In this document: piece after piece, positions 7,001 to 15,063 of the stretch
Layout: each line of letters begins with the position of its first letter
Numbering within the stretch: the stretch's first letter is position 1
DNA from: Clostridia bacterium
GTDB taxonomy: Bacteria > Bacillota > Clostridia > Oscillospirales > CAG-272
NCBI GenBank assembly: GCA_017452475.1
Contig: JAFTMJ010000090.1
Span: forward strand, 1 to 41,622
DNA: 41,622 bases
Reading direction: 5' to 3'
Notes under the pieces: generated by a model
What the model saw: the letters and a program-made list of their open reading frames with translations, nothing else
Told to the model about the DNA's origin: nothing
The model's database searches: none
Made by a program: the position numbers and the translations under genes

Positions 7001-7608
7001 TCGCCATTGCAAGACCTTCCAACCGTTTTCACAAATGTTTCCTCACTTATTTCACTTGCATTTGCATCATACAAATAAATGTACCTTATTGCTTTTTCAT
7101 CGTCGTTTAAGCCTATAGCACAAATACGTGTTGGATAGCTGTCATTTTCTGCACCCTCGGTAATAATTTTCACCAAATAATCTCCCACTTGAAACTCAGG
7201 CGCAGGCATCGAAAATCCTATTCCGTCATCATCTCTTACGCGTTTTTCCAAAAACGTATAATTTGAAACAATATCGGCTTTTGCTTTTTCATATGTGCTT
7301 GCGTCGTCAAAACTCATCTCTAAAATCAATGCTACATCCACAAAAACAACCTTGTGATTATAGGTATATACAAAGAAATTTATAGTTGAATACTCATACT
7401 CAATTTCCTCGTATTTTGGGAAAAACTCTTTAGCATATACTCCTGCCTTTTGTTTCCACCACGAACTCTCATCATTTTCAGAGTATACAGCATATCCTTC
7501 ACTTATAAAGAGATTCAAGTCGGTCATTTGTTCAGCCTCAGGGTCATCGTGACAGGACGTTAGCAAAAACACAGTTAGTATCACCAAAAATGATACTATT
7601 CTTTTCAT
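6994..7608 (-). CDS. Putative lipoprotein, paralogue A
   Basis: A 204-residue predicted lipoprotein. The signal peptide MKRIVSFLVILTVFLLTSC ends in a lipobox with the acylated Cys at 19. The ATG at 7608 is chosen over a start 45 bases earlier because GAGGTG precedes it directly. The mature part shares blocks with its neighbour at 7706-8293: D-L-N-L-F-I near the N-terminus, FFP.Y.EIEY.Y..INF, YEKAKADI, LVKI.TEGA and IRYIYLYD. No known domain is recognised. The gene ends against an RHS remnant. Small proteins beside RHS tips are often immunity proteins, but here that role is only a guess. Confidence 0.7.
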   Translation of the reverse strand: MKRIVSFLVILTVFLLTSCHDDPEAEQMTDLNLFISEGYAVYSENDESSWWKQKAGVYAKEFFPKYEEIEYEYSTINFFVYTYNHKVVFVDVALILEMSFDDASTYEKAKADIVSNYTFLEKRVRDDDGIGFSMPAPEFQVGDYLVKIITEGAENDSYPTRICAIGLNDDEKAIRYIYLYDANASEISEETFVKTVGRSCNGEW

Positions 7609-7705
7609 GTTTTTCACCTCACTCAAGCAAAATTGACTATTGCTGTTTTGCATAACGCTTTCAATAGGATTATACCATGCGTTACTTATCGTTTGGTCGA
7701 AAATC

Positions 7706-8293
7706 CTACCAAGTACAGCTTGTATACCGCACTACTGCTTCGGCAAAATCGGATATGACTAATATATCGTGGTCTATGTCGTACAGGTATAAGTATCGAA
7801 TAACGTGTTCTTTATCGTTTTCGCATATAGCATAGACACTATGTGGAAAATTGTCATCTGCACCCTCGGTTAGTATTTTCACTAAAAACTTATTAATTTG
7901 ATATTCACACGCAGGCATTTCGCTTTTATTTGCTATCGGCTCTTGCAGAAAATCATAGATTGAATGTATGTCTGCTTTGGCTTTTTCGTACTCTGTCTCA
8001 TCATTAAAAACAAGCTCTAACACATACGTATAATCGGGATATACAAAGAAGTCAGCACACGCATAGGTATAAAAATTAATTTCAGTATATTTATACTCTA
8101 TCTCGTTATACGGTGGAAAGAAATCTTGTGCATTTTTTCCCGCAATCGATTTATAGTAATCATCCGTTTCTTTGGCATACTCCTCGTTAATAAACAAGTT
8201 TATATCACTTGTTCGAGTTGTATATTCTTCTCCACTACATGAAGGTAATATCAAAACTAAAAAAACCGCAACAATAGATAATACTATTTTCAT
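7706..8293 (-). CDS. Putative lipoprotein, paralogue B
   Basis: A 195-residue predicted lipoprotein related to the next gene downstream. MKIVLSIVAVFLVLILPSC is a signal peptide with the lipobox Cys at 19. The ATG at 8293 has GGGGTG at good spacing; the in-frame GTG at 8302 would use the ribosome binding site itself. Conserved blocks with paralogue A are listed there, and YEKAKADI and RYLYLYDI are the clearest. The 97-base gap between the two genes and the same orientation suggest a tandem duplication that has diverged. It ends in a hydrophobic SCTW tail of unknown meaning. Function unknown. Confidence 0.7.
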   Translation of the reverse strand: MKIVLSIVAVFLVLILPSCSGEEYTTRTSDINLFINEEYAKETDDYYKSIAGKNAQDFFPPYNEIEYKYTEINFYTYACADFFVYPDYTYVLELVFNDETEYEKAKADIHSIYDFLQEPIANKSEMPACEYQINKFLVKILTEGADDNFPHSVYAICENDKEHVIRYLYLYDIDHDILVISDFAEAVVRYTSCTW

Positions 8294-8425
8294 CTTAGTC
8301 ACCCCATTTCAAGCAAGATATTGGGTGCTGTCGCACTTGATTTTGTCCTTTTCTATTTTTATTCTACAATAATTTCCATTAAATATCAATGATTTCAATA
8401 TGCAAGTAAGGCTTATTAGTGTGCT

Positions 8426-8647
8426 TTAAATATTTAGTATTGCGTCCTCTACCACGTCTTTAATGTGGATGATGGACACTTGGAGGCGGCTGCAGGTGGC
8501 GGCAAGCTGCTGCGCTTGCGCTTCTGATGTGAAAATGTTTTCTATTACCTCTTCACTGCCTGTTTGGCTATCCACTGCCTTAATTCCAAAAGCATCTTTG
8601 CTTTCCCCGTTTAGCTTGCTTTTTGTTACCTCATAGATGTATCTCAT
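8426..8647 (-). CDS. Small unknown protein (tentatively DUF6514-like)
   Basis: A 73-residue soluble protein beginning MRYIYEVTKSKL with a good ribosome binding site (GGAGGG) eight bases upstream. The C-terminal part, EAQAQQLAATCSRLQVSIIHIKDVVEDAI, resembles the conserved end of short clostridial proteins classed as DUF6514 (pattern: helix, then H-L/I-x-D-V-V/I-E-D). I am recalling that family from memory and cannot confirm it. The gene is between the lipoprotein pair and a small exported protein, all in the same direction. No function can be given. Confidence 0.6.
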   Translation of the reverse strand: MRYIYEVTKSKLNGESKDAFGIKAVDSQTGSEEVIENIFTSEAQAQQLAATCSRLQVSIIHIKDVVEDAILNI

Positions 8648-8765
8648 TTTTCCCTCCGTTTTTTAAACAGCTTTTCCTTCAATTTTTTCTTTGTAATCTA
8701 TAGTAAAGCCTTCAAGGCTTGCTAATCCTCATAAAATCGCAAATAATAAAGTAGGCTTTGATGGA

Positions 8766-8794
8766 CATTTGGCTGCTTTTTCGGCAGCCAAATG
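8766..8794 (-). terminator. Hairpin after the small exported protein gene
   Basis: CATTTGGCTGC and GCAGCCAAATG form a perfect 11-bp stem with a seven-base loop, 11 bases after the stop. No T-run follows on the minus strand, so termination would be weak; it may instead stabilise the mRNA end. Confidence 0.5.
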
Positions 8795-8804
8795 CCGCAT
8801 TACA

Positions 8805-9227
8805 TCAATATGTTCTTTCTAACTCTCTTGTAATTACATCAGCATCGCCGCCGCTTCCTGTAACTGTAAATGTTACGGTTGCCTTATAGGTTCCTGTCTG
8901 TGTTAGCTCTACTGAATGAGATTGAGAACAATAGTAAAGTGTTGATTCATCCGCCCAGGATGCACCTTCCACCTCTACCCAGGATGTGCCAACCTGCCTT
9001 TCAATCTTTGTATCTACCTCGATTTTGCTGGTTGTACCCCTGTAACCTCTACATGTAAAGGCTATTGTTGCCAAGCCGTTTTCATCAATGGTAAAGGTTG
9101 CCTCTGTGCTTGCTGTGTTGTTATAGTACGGTGTTATTCCGTTTTCAACTGCAAATACGGGCAATGCCATTGCAAGCATTAATGCCACTACTGCCATTAA
9201 TGAAATCACTTTATTACGCATTTTCAT
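8805..9227 (-). CDS. Small exported protein of unknown function
   Basis: A 140-residue protein with a clear signal peptide (MKMRNKVISLMAVVALMLAMALPVFA) cleaved near residue 26. The mature 114 residues begin VENGITPYYNN and look like a single beta-sandwich: alternating strands such as ATIAFTCRGYRGTTSKIEVDT and KATVTFTVTGSGG, with one Cys pair (C58, C99) that could form a disulfide. The ribosome binding site is very strong (AGGAGGTG). Similar short exported proteins are common in gut Clostridia, but I know no function. It is transcribed divergently from the ECF sigma factor gene at 9385, and its promoter lies within the same 157-base gap, so it is a reasonable candidate target. Confidence 0.7.
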   Translation of the reverse strand: MKMRNKVISLMAVVALMLAMALPVFAVENGITPYYNNTASTEATFTIDENGLATIAFTCRGYRGTTSKIEVDTKIERQVGTSWVEVEGASWADESTLYYCSQSHSVELTQTGTYKATVTFTVTGSGGDADVITRELERTY

Positions 9228-9330
9228 TTTTTCACCTCCTTTCGCTTTCCTATTATTAAAGAGTCTTTTTTCGAGGAAAAACCTTCAAATTTTTTAAGAA
9301 TTTACATTTTATTAACATTTTTCTCCCCTA

Positions 9331-9359
9331 TTGACTTGTCATATTTTGTGTGATATACT
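9331..9359 (+). promoter_or_regulatory. Sigma-A-type promoter of the ECF sigma operon
   Basis: TTGACT (9331-9336), a 17-bp spacer and TATACT (9354-9359). The start codon at 9385 follows about 19 bases after the expected transcript start. The match to the housekeeping consensus suggests constitutive transcription, with control exercised through the anti-sigma protein. Confidence 0.75.
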
Positions 9360-9384
9360 TTTAAAAAAACCTAAGGGAGCTACA

Positions 9385-9915
9385 ATGCTACTATTTTATT
9401 TATCATTAATCGAAAGTGAGGACGACAGGGCAAGCATTACAAGAATTTACGAAAGCTATCTTGATTGGATGCTTAAAATGGCGTTTTACTACCTAAAAAA
9501 CGAAAGCGATGCAGAGGACACTGTTAACGATGTTTTCTTGAATATAATCCGTTCCAACACATCTATTCCATTGGATGACGAGCGCAGGACAAAGGCTTAT
9601 CTTTTCATTTGCATTAAAAACTCCGCACTAAAGCTGAAAAGAAAGCGCAACAAGCACAGAACGGTTAATTTGAACGAGCTTTTAAACATTTCAGCCGAGT
9701 ATAACATTGAAGCAGGGCTTATACAAAACGAGCTTTTAAAATTTATCGACACTATGCCCGACATATACAAAAATGTATTAGCTTTGAAAATTGTGTTTAA
9801 CAAATCCGCTAAGGAAATTGCCGATGTGCTGCACTTGCCGCTAAAAACAACGGAGTCAAGAATTCAGCGCGGAACATCATTATTAAAGGAAAGGTTTGGT
9901 GATATTGACATATGA
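9385..9915 (+). CDS. ECF-type RNA polymerase sigma factor
   Basis: A 176-residue sigma factor with regions 2 and 4 only. Region 2 covers about 20-75 (YESYLDWMLKMAFYYLKNES, then the acidic DAEDTVNDVF helix). Region 4 covers about 115-170, with the helix-turn-helix KSAKEIADVLHLPLKTTESRI followed by RGTSLLKERFG. The ATG at 9385 has AAGGGAG at good spacing; an earlier in-frame ATG at 9331 overlaps the promoter and is rejected. The stop overlaps the start of the next gene by four bases (ATGA), typical of a sigma / anti-sigma pair. Promoters recognised by this factor cannot be read off the sequence. Confidence 0.85.
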   Translation: MLLFYLSLIESEDDRASITRIYESYLDWMLKMAFYYLKNESDAEDTVNDVFLNIIRSNTSIPLDDERRTKAYLFICIKNSALKLKRKRNKHRTVNLNELLNISAEYNIEAGLIQNELLKFIDTMPDIYKNVLALKIVFNKSAKEIADVLHLPLKTTESRIQRGTSLLKERFGDIDI

Positions 9916-10628
9916 GTAACATTGACAGCTTAACGCTTAAGGGTTGCTTTTTAACAAGCACCTTGAAGGAAATCGAGCAAATTGAAGCCTTGGACTGTTC
10001 AAGCATAACCGCCTCCCCCGAGTTTAAGGAAAGAATACACAGCACGATTGCACCTAAGCCAACCCCCAAAAGGGTTCACTTTCCAAAAAGATTTACCGTC
10101 ATTTTTGTGGCGGCTATCATAGTTAGCCTTACTATAATGTTTGCCGCCTCCGCTACGGTGCGCAATGCTGTGGTTGACTTTTTTGTTACCGTTTATGACA
10201 CGTTTTCAGAGCTTGTAATAACAAAGGAGGAGCCAAAAGAAACCGAAACAGCTCCTTCACAAAATGACATTTACCCTTCAACCATAGAGGTTGAATATAA
10301 GCCTGCGTACATAGACGAAAACGGCTTCACCCAGCTTGACAAAATCGCTGACCGAATTCATATTTTTGCAGTATGGACAAACGGTACGGAAATTATTGAT
10401 ATGACCCAGAGCATTATCGACGCAAACGACGTCACCTTAGACACGGAAAGCTCAAGCCTTAAAACCGCAACCATTGACGGGGTGTCTGCATATTATATGC
10501 ATAAAAACGGCATTTATCTTGTTTATTGGTATGAGCACGGTTATTTTTTCAGCATTAGCTGCGACGACAGCTTAGGCTGGGAGGAAGTAGAAAAAATAGT
10601 TTCAAGCATTTCCCCTGTCACAAATTAA
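9912..10628 (+). CDS. Membrane anti-sigma-like protein with DUF4367-like domain
   Basis: A 238-residue single-pass membrane protein. A cytoplasmic N-terminus of about 60 residues is followed by one transmembrane helix (about 62-82, FTVIFVAAIIVSLTIMFAAS) and an extracellular part. The region around 100-122 is acidic and Pro/Thr-rich, like a linker. The last 100 residues (GVSAYYMHKNGIYLVYWYEHGYFFSISC ... EEVEKIVSSI) resemble the DUF4367 domain often found in clostridial anti-sigma proteins. Its start overlaps the sigma stop by four bases. It likely holds the sigma factor at the membrane until an extracellular signal is sensed. There is no zinc-binding HxxxCxxC motif in the N-terminus, so this is not a ZAS-type anti-sigma. 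Confidence 0.75.
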   Translation: MSNIDSLTLKGCFLTSTLKEIEQIEALDCSSITASPEFKERIHSTIAPKPTPKRVHFPKRFTVIFVAAIIVSLTIMFAASATVRNAVVDFFVTVYDTFSELVITKEEPKETETAPSQNDIYPSTIEVEYKPAYIDENGFTQLDKIADRIHIFAVWTNGTEIIDMTQSIIDANDVTLDTESSSLKTATIDGVSAYYMHKNGIYLVYWYEHGYFFSISCDDSLGWEEVEKIVSSISPVTN

Positions 10629-10666
10629 TTGCAAGCGGAGCGCCGCATTGCAATTCACTCAACAGA

Positions 10667-10698
10667 AAACCGCCGCCAAGGTAACCTTGGCGGCGGTT
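10667..10698. terminator. Bidirectional terminator between anti-sigma and ridA
   Basis: AAACCGCCGCCAAGG and CCTTGGCGGCGGTTT form a 15-bp GC-rich stem with a TAA loop. T-rich sequence follows on both strands (TTGTTGTTT rightward, TTTTCTGTT leftward). It closes both the sigma operon and the branched-chain amino acid operon. Confidence 0.85.
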
Positions 10699-10704
10699 TG
10701 TTGT

Positions 10705-11079
10705 TTATATTTCTGCGATAACCTCGACCTCAACCAAGGCGCCCTTGGGTAGATCCTTAACCGCAACACAGCTCCTTGCGGGCTTTTCGGTGAAGTATTT
10801 TGCGTACACCTCATTGAAGGCGGCAAAATCACTGATGTTTGCAAGGAAGCAGGTGGTTTTGATTGCACGCTCAAAGCTTGTGCCTGCCTCGGACAAAACT
10901 GCACCGAGGTTTTTCATAACCTGCTCGGTTTGCTCACCTATGGTTGTGGCTTCTATATTTCCTGTTTCGGGGTTTATGGGAATTTGACCCGAGGTGAAAA
11001 GCATATTGCCAAAAACGATTGCCTGTGAATAGGGTCCTATTGCAGACGGCGCTTTATCGGTTGCTATTTTCTTTAACAT
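10705..11079 (-). CDS. ridA: RidA family enamine/imine deaminase
   Basis: A 124-residue RidA/YjgF protein. It hydrolyses the reactive 2-aminoacrylate and 2-aminocrotonate enamines released by PLP enzymes. Family marks are IGPYSQA (14-20), SGQIP (30-34) and the substrate-carboxylate-binding Arg in ARSCVAV (R102), followed by LPKGALVEVE. Length matches the usual 120-130 residues. The start at 11079 is preferred to an upstream in-frame TTG. It has AAGGAGG, and that ribosome binding site overlaps the stop codon of ilvA, so synthesis is coupled to that of the enzyme whose intermediate it clears. It is the last gene of the branched-chain amino acid operon. Confidence 0.95.
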   Translation of the reverse strand: MLKKIATDKAPSAIGPYSQAIVFGNMLFTSGQIPINPETGNIEATTIGEQTEQVMKNLGAVLSEAGTSFERAIKTTCFLANISDFAAFNEVYAKYFTEKPARSCVAVKDLPKGALVEVEVIAEI

Positions 11080-11089
11080 AATGTCCTCC

Positions 11090-12283
11090 TTAGACAAGCT
11101 TGAAGCCAAAGTCGGTCAAGCCCTTTTTGATTTCTGCTATATGCTCGTAGTTTCTTGTTTCCATAACTATCCTTAGGTAGCAGCCTGTAACATCGGAGCC
11201 CTCGTTTGCCCTTTCGTGGTGAACGGAGGTAACATTACCGCCAAGGTCCGCAATGATACGGGAAACATTTTTAAGCTGACCCGGCTTGTCGGCAAGCTCG
11301 ATTGTAAACTGACAGGTTCTGCCCGACATCAAAAGTCCGCGCTTGATTACACGGGACAAAATTGTAACATCGATATTACCGCCTGAAAGGAGGCAAACAA
11401 CCTTTTTGCCCTTTATGTCAACCTTATTGAACATTGCCGCCGCAACTGCGGTTGCTCCTGCGCCCTCGGTAACCAGCTTTTGCTGCTCCATAAGGGCTAA
11501 GATAGCGGCTGAAATTTCATCATCGGTTACGGTAACTATTTTGTCAACATACTTTTTGCAAAGCTCATATGTAAGGTCACCCGGCTTCTTAACCGCGATA
11601 CCGTCGGCAATGGTGGCAACGCTTGAAAGCTCCTCAATTTCGCCGTCATTGATGGAATTTGCCATAGATGGAGCGCCGCTTGCCTGCACACCGTAAACCT
11701 TAACATTTGGGTTGAGCATCTTTATTGTGTATGCAACGCCCGAGATTAGTCCGCCGCCGCCAATTGGCACGATAACCGCGTCCATATCAGCGATTTGCTC
11801 CATTAGCTCCAAGGCGATTGTACCTTGACCTGCGATAACATCGGGGTCGTTGAAGGGGTGAATAAAGGAGTAGCCGCACTCGTCACGAAGCTGCAATGCC
11901 TTTTTATAGGCATCATCGTAAACGCCCTCAACCAAGCATACCTCGGCGCCGTAGCTTTTGGTTGCCTCGATTTTGGAAATGGGCGCGCCGTCAGGCAAGC
12001 AAATTACCGCCTTGATGCCATTCTTTTGTGCCGCAAGCGCAACGCCCTGTGCGTGGTTGCCCGCTGAGCAGGCTATAACGCCCTTCGCCTTTTCCTCGGC
12101 GCTTAGAGTGGTCATCTTATAGTATGCACCACGAACCTTAAAGGAGCCTGTGATTTGCAGGTTCTCAGTTTTTAAGTAGATATCTGCGTCCTTATTCAGC
12201 TTTGGGGCACGGATTACGTCTGTTTTGCGAATTACGCCCTTCAAGGCGTAGCTTGCACGATATACATTATCAAGTGTTAACAT
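11090..12283 (-). CDS. ilvA: Threonine ammonia-lyase (threonine dehydratase)
   Basis: A 397-residue PLP enzyme that converts threonine to 2-oxobutyrate and ammonia, the entry to isoleucine. The PLP lysine is in ITGSFKVRGA (K49), and GGGGLISG near 174-181 binds the cofactor phosphate. Residues about 325-397 form one ACT domain (FTIELADKPGQLKNVSRIIADLGGN), the short or medium form rather than the two-ACT biosynthetic type of E. coli. Its place in a leu-ilv operon argues for a biosynthetic role all the same. AAAGGAG overlaps the stop of the upstream ATPase gene. Regulation by valine or isoleucine through the ACT domain is possible but not shown. Confidence 0.93.
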   Translation of the reverse strand: MLTLDNVYRASYALKGVIRKTDVIRAPKLNKDADIYLKTENLQITGSFKVRGAYYKMTTLSAEEKAKGVIACSAGNHAQGVALAAQKNGIKAVICLPDGAPISKIEATKSYGAEVCLVEGVYDDAYKKALQLRDECGYSFIHPFNDPDVIAGQGTIALELMEQIADMDAVIVPIGGGGLISGVAYTIKMLNPNVKVYGVQASGAPSMANSINDGEIEELSSVATIADGIAVKKPGDLTYELCKKYVDKIVTVTDDEISAAILALMEQQKLVTEGAGATAVAAAMFNKVDIKGKKVVCLLSGGNIDVTILSRVIKRGLLMSGRTCQFTIELADKPGQLKNVSRIIADLGGNVTSVHHERANEGSDVTGCYLRIVMETRNYEHIAEIKKGLTDFGFKLV

Positions 12284-12293
12284 AATAACTCCT

Positions 12294-13469
12294 TTAGAGT
12301 AAACTATTTATAAATTGCTCTGCGCAACGGGCAGAACGGTAGCCACGGGAAAGGGCAAAAGCCTCTGCCTTAATTTCAAGCTCATTCTTATCCATTGTTA
12401 CGCCATGTCTGCTTGCAAGCTCGTGAACGATTTCAAGGTAAAGTGGCTTGTTTGGCTTTTCAAAGCGAATTGTTAAGCCGAAGCGCTCAGACAGAGACAG
12501 CGTTTCCTGCACGGTGTCGTTACGGTGGATATCATTACCCTCCCTGTCCCCAAAGCTTTCCTTAATGATGTGGCGGCGGTTGCTTGTTGCGTATATAACC
12601 GCATTTTTCGCTTTAGCGCTTGCAGAGCCCTCAAGGGTTGCCTTGAGCATACTGAAGTTGTCATCATTTTGGTTAAAGGACAGGTCATCAATAAAGATTA
12701 TAAACTTTAGCGGGTTTTTGCTGATTTCCGCCATCACCTTAGGAAGGAGCAAAAGTTGGGTTTTCCTAATTTCAACAAGGCGCAAGCCCTCATCAAAGAA
12801 GTGGTTTGCAACCGCCTTGACTGTGGAGGATTTACCTGTGCCCGCATCGCCGTAAAGCAAAATGTTTGATGCGCTGCGACCCTCGATAAAGGACAGGGTA
12901 TTGTCAATAACCCTTTGCCTCTCCTCACGGTAGCCGATGAAGTCTGCAATGGTGGTTTCATCCGCGGTTACAACAGGAACAACGGACCCTGTGTCTGTAA
13001 CTGAGAACATACAGTTGGCGGTGAAGATGCCATAGCCGTACTTTTCAATGCTCTTCAGCCTTGTTTGATACTCACTGTAAAGGTCGATTTTGCAGCTGTC
13101 AAAGGAGGGCAAAAAGCCATCGTATTCCATGTCGGCGGCAAAGTCAGCCATTGTAAGAGAGGCAAACTCAGACAAAATGTCAAGCTCGTGCTTAACTGCG
13201 TTTTCAATATTTGGGTTGATGGGCTTTTTTGCACTGACCGCCTTTACATACACGTTGGCATCCTCAAAGGCAATACGCTTAATGTATGCTGTCAGGTCTG
13301 CACCGTGGGTGTAAAGATTGTTTACAAGCTCACCGTATTTTTTAATCTTTTCATCGCCCTTATTCTCTTTTACATATTCACGGAGCTTTTTGAAGATAGT
13401 CTTCATAAAAATGCCGTTGAAAACTGAAAAAGTGCCGAGGCGTGTGTATAATTCACTGATTTTTGACAT
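12294..13469 (-). CDS. DUF815-type AAA ATPase inside the amino acid operon
   Basis: A 391-residue P-loop ATPase. Walker A is GDAGTGKS (207-214), Walker B is FIIFIDD (256-262), and a sensor-type TSNRRH follows near 300. FIGYREERQRVIDNTLSFIEG just before the P-loop and the C-terminal small helical domain are typical of DUF815 proteins. Residues 1-150 are a helical region of unknown role. No membrane segment. The biochemical role of the family is unknown to me. It begins five bases after the leuB stop with no clear ribosome binding site, and ilvA follows 10 bases after its own stop, so it is fully embedded in the operon. A chaperone- or remodelling-type role is possible but purely inferred. Confidence 0.85.
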   Translation of the reverse strand: MSKISELYTRLGTFSVFNGIFMKTIFKKLREYVKENKGDEKIKKYGELVNNLYTHGADLTAYIKRIAFEDANVYVKAVSAKKPINPNIENAVKHELDILSEFASLTMADFAADMEYDGFLPSFDSCKIDLYSEYQTRLKSIEKYGYGIFTANCMFSVTDTGSVVPVVTADETTIADFIGYREERQRVIDNTLSFIEGRSASNILLYGDAGTGKSSTVKAVANHFFDEGLRLVEIRKTQLLLLPKVMAEISKNPLKFIIFIDDLSFNQNDDNFSMLKATLEGSASAKAKNAVIYATSNRRHIIKESFGDREGNDIHRNDTVQETLSLSERFGLTIRFEKPNKPLYLEIVHELASRHGVTMDKNELEIKAEAFALSRGYRSARCAEQFINSLL

Positions 13470-13474
13470 AGCAA

Positions 13475-14542
13475 TTAAAGATTTTCGATTATCTTATCTG
13501 TGATTTCTGTGGTTGAAAGTGACGGTTCGCCGTGGGCAAGGTCTGCGGTTCTGTAGCCTGCCTCAAGCACCTTGTCAACCGCGTTTACGATTGCTTCGCT
13601 TTCCGCCTTCAAATTAAAGGAGTAAAGAAGCATCATAGCCGCGGACAAAATGGTTGCAATTGGGTTGGCAATGTTCTTGCCTGCAATATCGGGGGCGGAG
13701 CCGTGGATTGGCTCATACAAGCCCCTTGTTGTGTTGCCAAGGGATGCAGATGGGAGCATACCGATGGAGCCTGTGATTTGGGAAGCCTCATCGGACAAGA
13801 TGTCGCCAAACATATTGGTTGTAACGATTACATCAAACTGGGCGGGGTTGCGCACAAGCTGCATTGCCGCATTGTCGACAAGCATATCCGCAACGATAAC
13901 ATCGGGGTACTGCTCTTCCATTTCGTGTACGATTTTCCTCCACAAGCGAGAGGAGTCAAGCACGTTCGCCTTATCTATACTTATAAGCCTTTTATTTCTC
14001 TTTTGCGCGGTTTCGTAAGCAACCTTACAAATTCTTTCAATTTCCATACGGGAGTAGCACTCTGTATCGTATGCCTCCTCGCCGTACTTTCCTTCCCTCA
14101 TTCCGCGCTCACCGAAGTAAATGCCGCCTGTAAGCTCACGTACGATCATAATGTCAAAGCCGTTTGCAACAATATCCTCACGAAGAGGGCAGTCCCCCTT
14201 TAATGCAGGGTAAAGCTTTGCGGGGCGGAGATTGGTGAAAAGCTCCATTGCGGCACGGATGCCAAGGAGCGCCTTTTCGGGGCGCATATTACCCGGTAGG
14301 GTGTCCCACTTTGGTCCGCCAACGGCGCCGAGTAAAACACTGTCTGACGCCAAGCAGCCCTCAACCGTTTCCTTTGGAAGCGGCTCACCTGTTGCGTCAA
14401 TTGCGCAGCCGCCTATTAAATAAGGTGTAAAATTAAACACGTGTCCGTACTTTTTGCCGATTTTTTCTAAAACTCTTACGGCACTGTCAACTATTTCGGG
14501 TCCTATTCCGTCGCCCTTTAATAATGCTATATTGTAATTCAT
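13475..14542 (-). CDS. leuB: 3-isopropylmalate dehydrogenase
   Basis: A 355-residue enzyme that oxidises and decarboxylates 3-isopropylmalate with NAD to give 4-methyl-2-oxopentanoate. Family features: GDGIGPE at 10-16, the substrate-binding Arg in NLRPAKL, the active-site Tyr in [22 protein letters not shown], and the metal-binding [12 protein letters not shown]. The NAD-type end motif [14 protein letters not shown] is present. Length is normal for LeuB. GAGG lies upstream of the ATG. The gene sits between leuD and the AAA ATPase with gaps of 10 and 5 bases. Confidence 0.96.
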   Translation of the reverse strand: MNYNIALLKGDGIGPEIVDSAVRVLEKIGKKYGHVFNFTPYLIGGCAIDATGEPLPKETVEGCLASDSVLLGAVGGPKWDTLPGNMRPEKALLGIRAAMELFTNLRPAKLYPALKGDCPLREDIVANGFDIMIVRELTGGIYFGERGMREGKYGEEAYDTECYSRMEIERICKVAYETAQKRNKRLISIDKANVLDSSRLWRKIVHEMEEQYPDVIVADMLVDNAAMQLVRNPAQFDVIVTTNMFGDILSDEASQITGSIGMLPSASLGNTTRGLYEPIHGSAPDIAGKNIANPIATILSAAMMLLYSFNLKAESEAIVNAVDKVLEAGYRTADLAHGEPSLSTTEITDKIIENL

Positions 14543-14552
14543 TTTTAACCTC

Positions 14553-15047
14553 TTATTTTAACTCGCCTTTTTTAATGGTTTCGATAAGACCGCCGTTTTC
14601 GATTATCTTTTGAATGAAGGCGGGGAATGGCTGAGTCTTAAACTCCTTGCCTGTTGTGCGGTTATAGATAATACCGTTATCAAGGTCAGCCTCTACTGTG
14701 TCACCGTCACTGATATTGGCAACCGCCTCGGGACACTCAAGAATTGCAAGACCGATATTGATTGAGTTACGGTAGAAAATTCTTGCAAAGGTATTAGCTA
14801 TTACCAGGGAAATACCGCTTGCCTTAATGGCAATTGGCGCATGCTCTCTTGAGGAGCCGCAACCAAAGTTGTCACCTGCTACCATGATATCACCCTTGCT
14901 TACTCTCTTTGTAAAGTCCTTATCCAAGTCCTCCATACAGTGGGAGGCAAGCTCGGCGTGGTCACTTGTGTTAAGATATCTTGCGGGGATAATTACATCC
15001 GTATCTACATTATCACCGTATTTAATTACTTTTCCTGTATATACCAT
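14553..15047 (-). CDS. leuD: 3-isopropylmalate dehydratase small subunit
   Basis: A 164-residue swivel-domain subunit that pairs with LeuC to isomerise 2- to 3-isopropylmalate. The signature [16 protein letters not shown] is clear near residues 58-73, and [16 protein letters not shown] near the start is typical. The short length fits the LeuCD type with 160-170 residue small subunits rather than the 200-residue proteobacterial form. AGGGGA precedes the ATG. It lies 16 bases after leuC in transcriptional order. Confidence 0.96.
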   Translation of the reverse strand: MVYTGKVIKYGDNVDTDVIIPARYLNTSDHAELASHCMEDLDKDFTKRVSKGDIMVAGDNFGCGSSREHAPIAIKASGISLVIANTFARIFYRNSINIGLAILECPEAVANISDGDTVEADLDNGIIYNRTTGKEFKTQPFPAFIQKIIENGGLIETIKKGELK

Positions 15048-15063
15048 TTCATTTTCCCCTTTC

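Noticed and set aside
6753-7022. Intact 89-residue gene on the minus strand
   Set aside because: Most of the frame is out of register with the RHS core, which is readable in another frame; it is a frameshifted relic.
5513-8302. Integrated mobile element (ICE, prophage)
   Set aside because: No integrase, relaxase, transposase or structural gene is present; only accessory-type genes and an RHS relic, so the label is not supported.
8766-8794. Small RNA gene at the perfect 11-bp hairpin
   Set aside because: It lies directly after a stop codon and has no promoter of its own; an mRNA-end hairpin is simpler.
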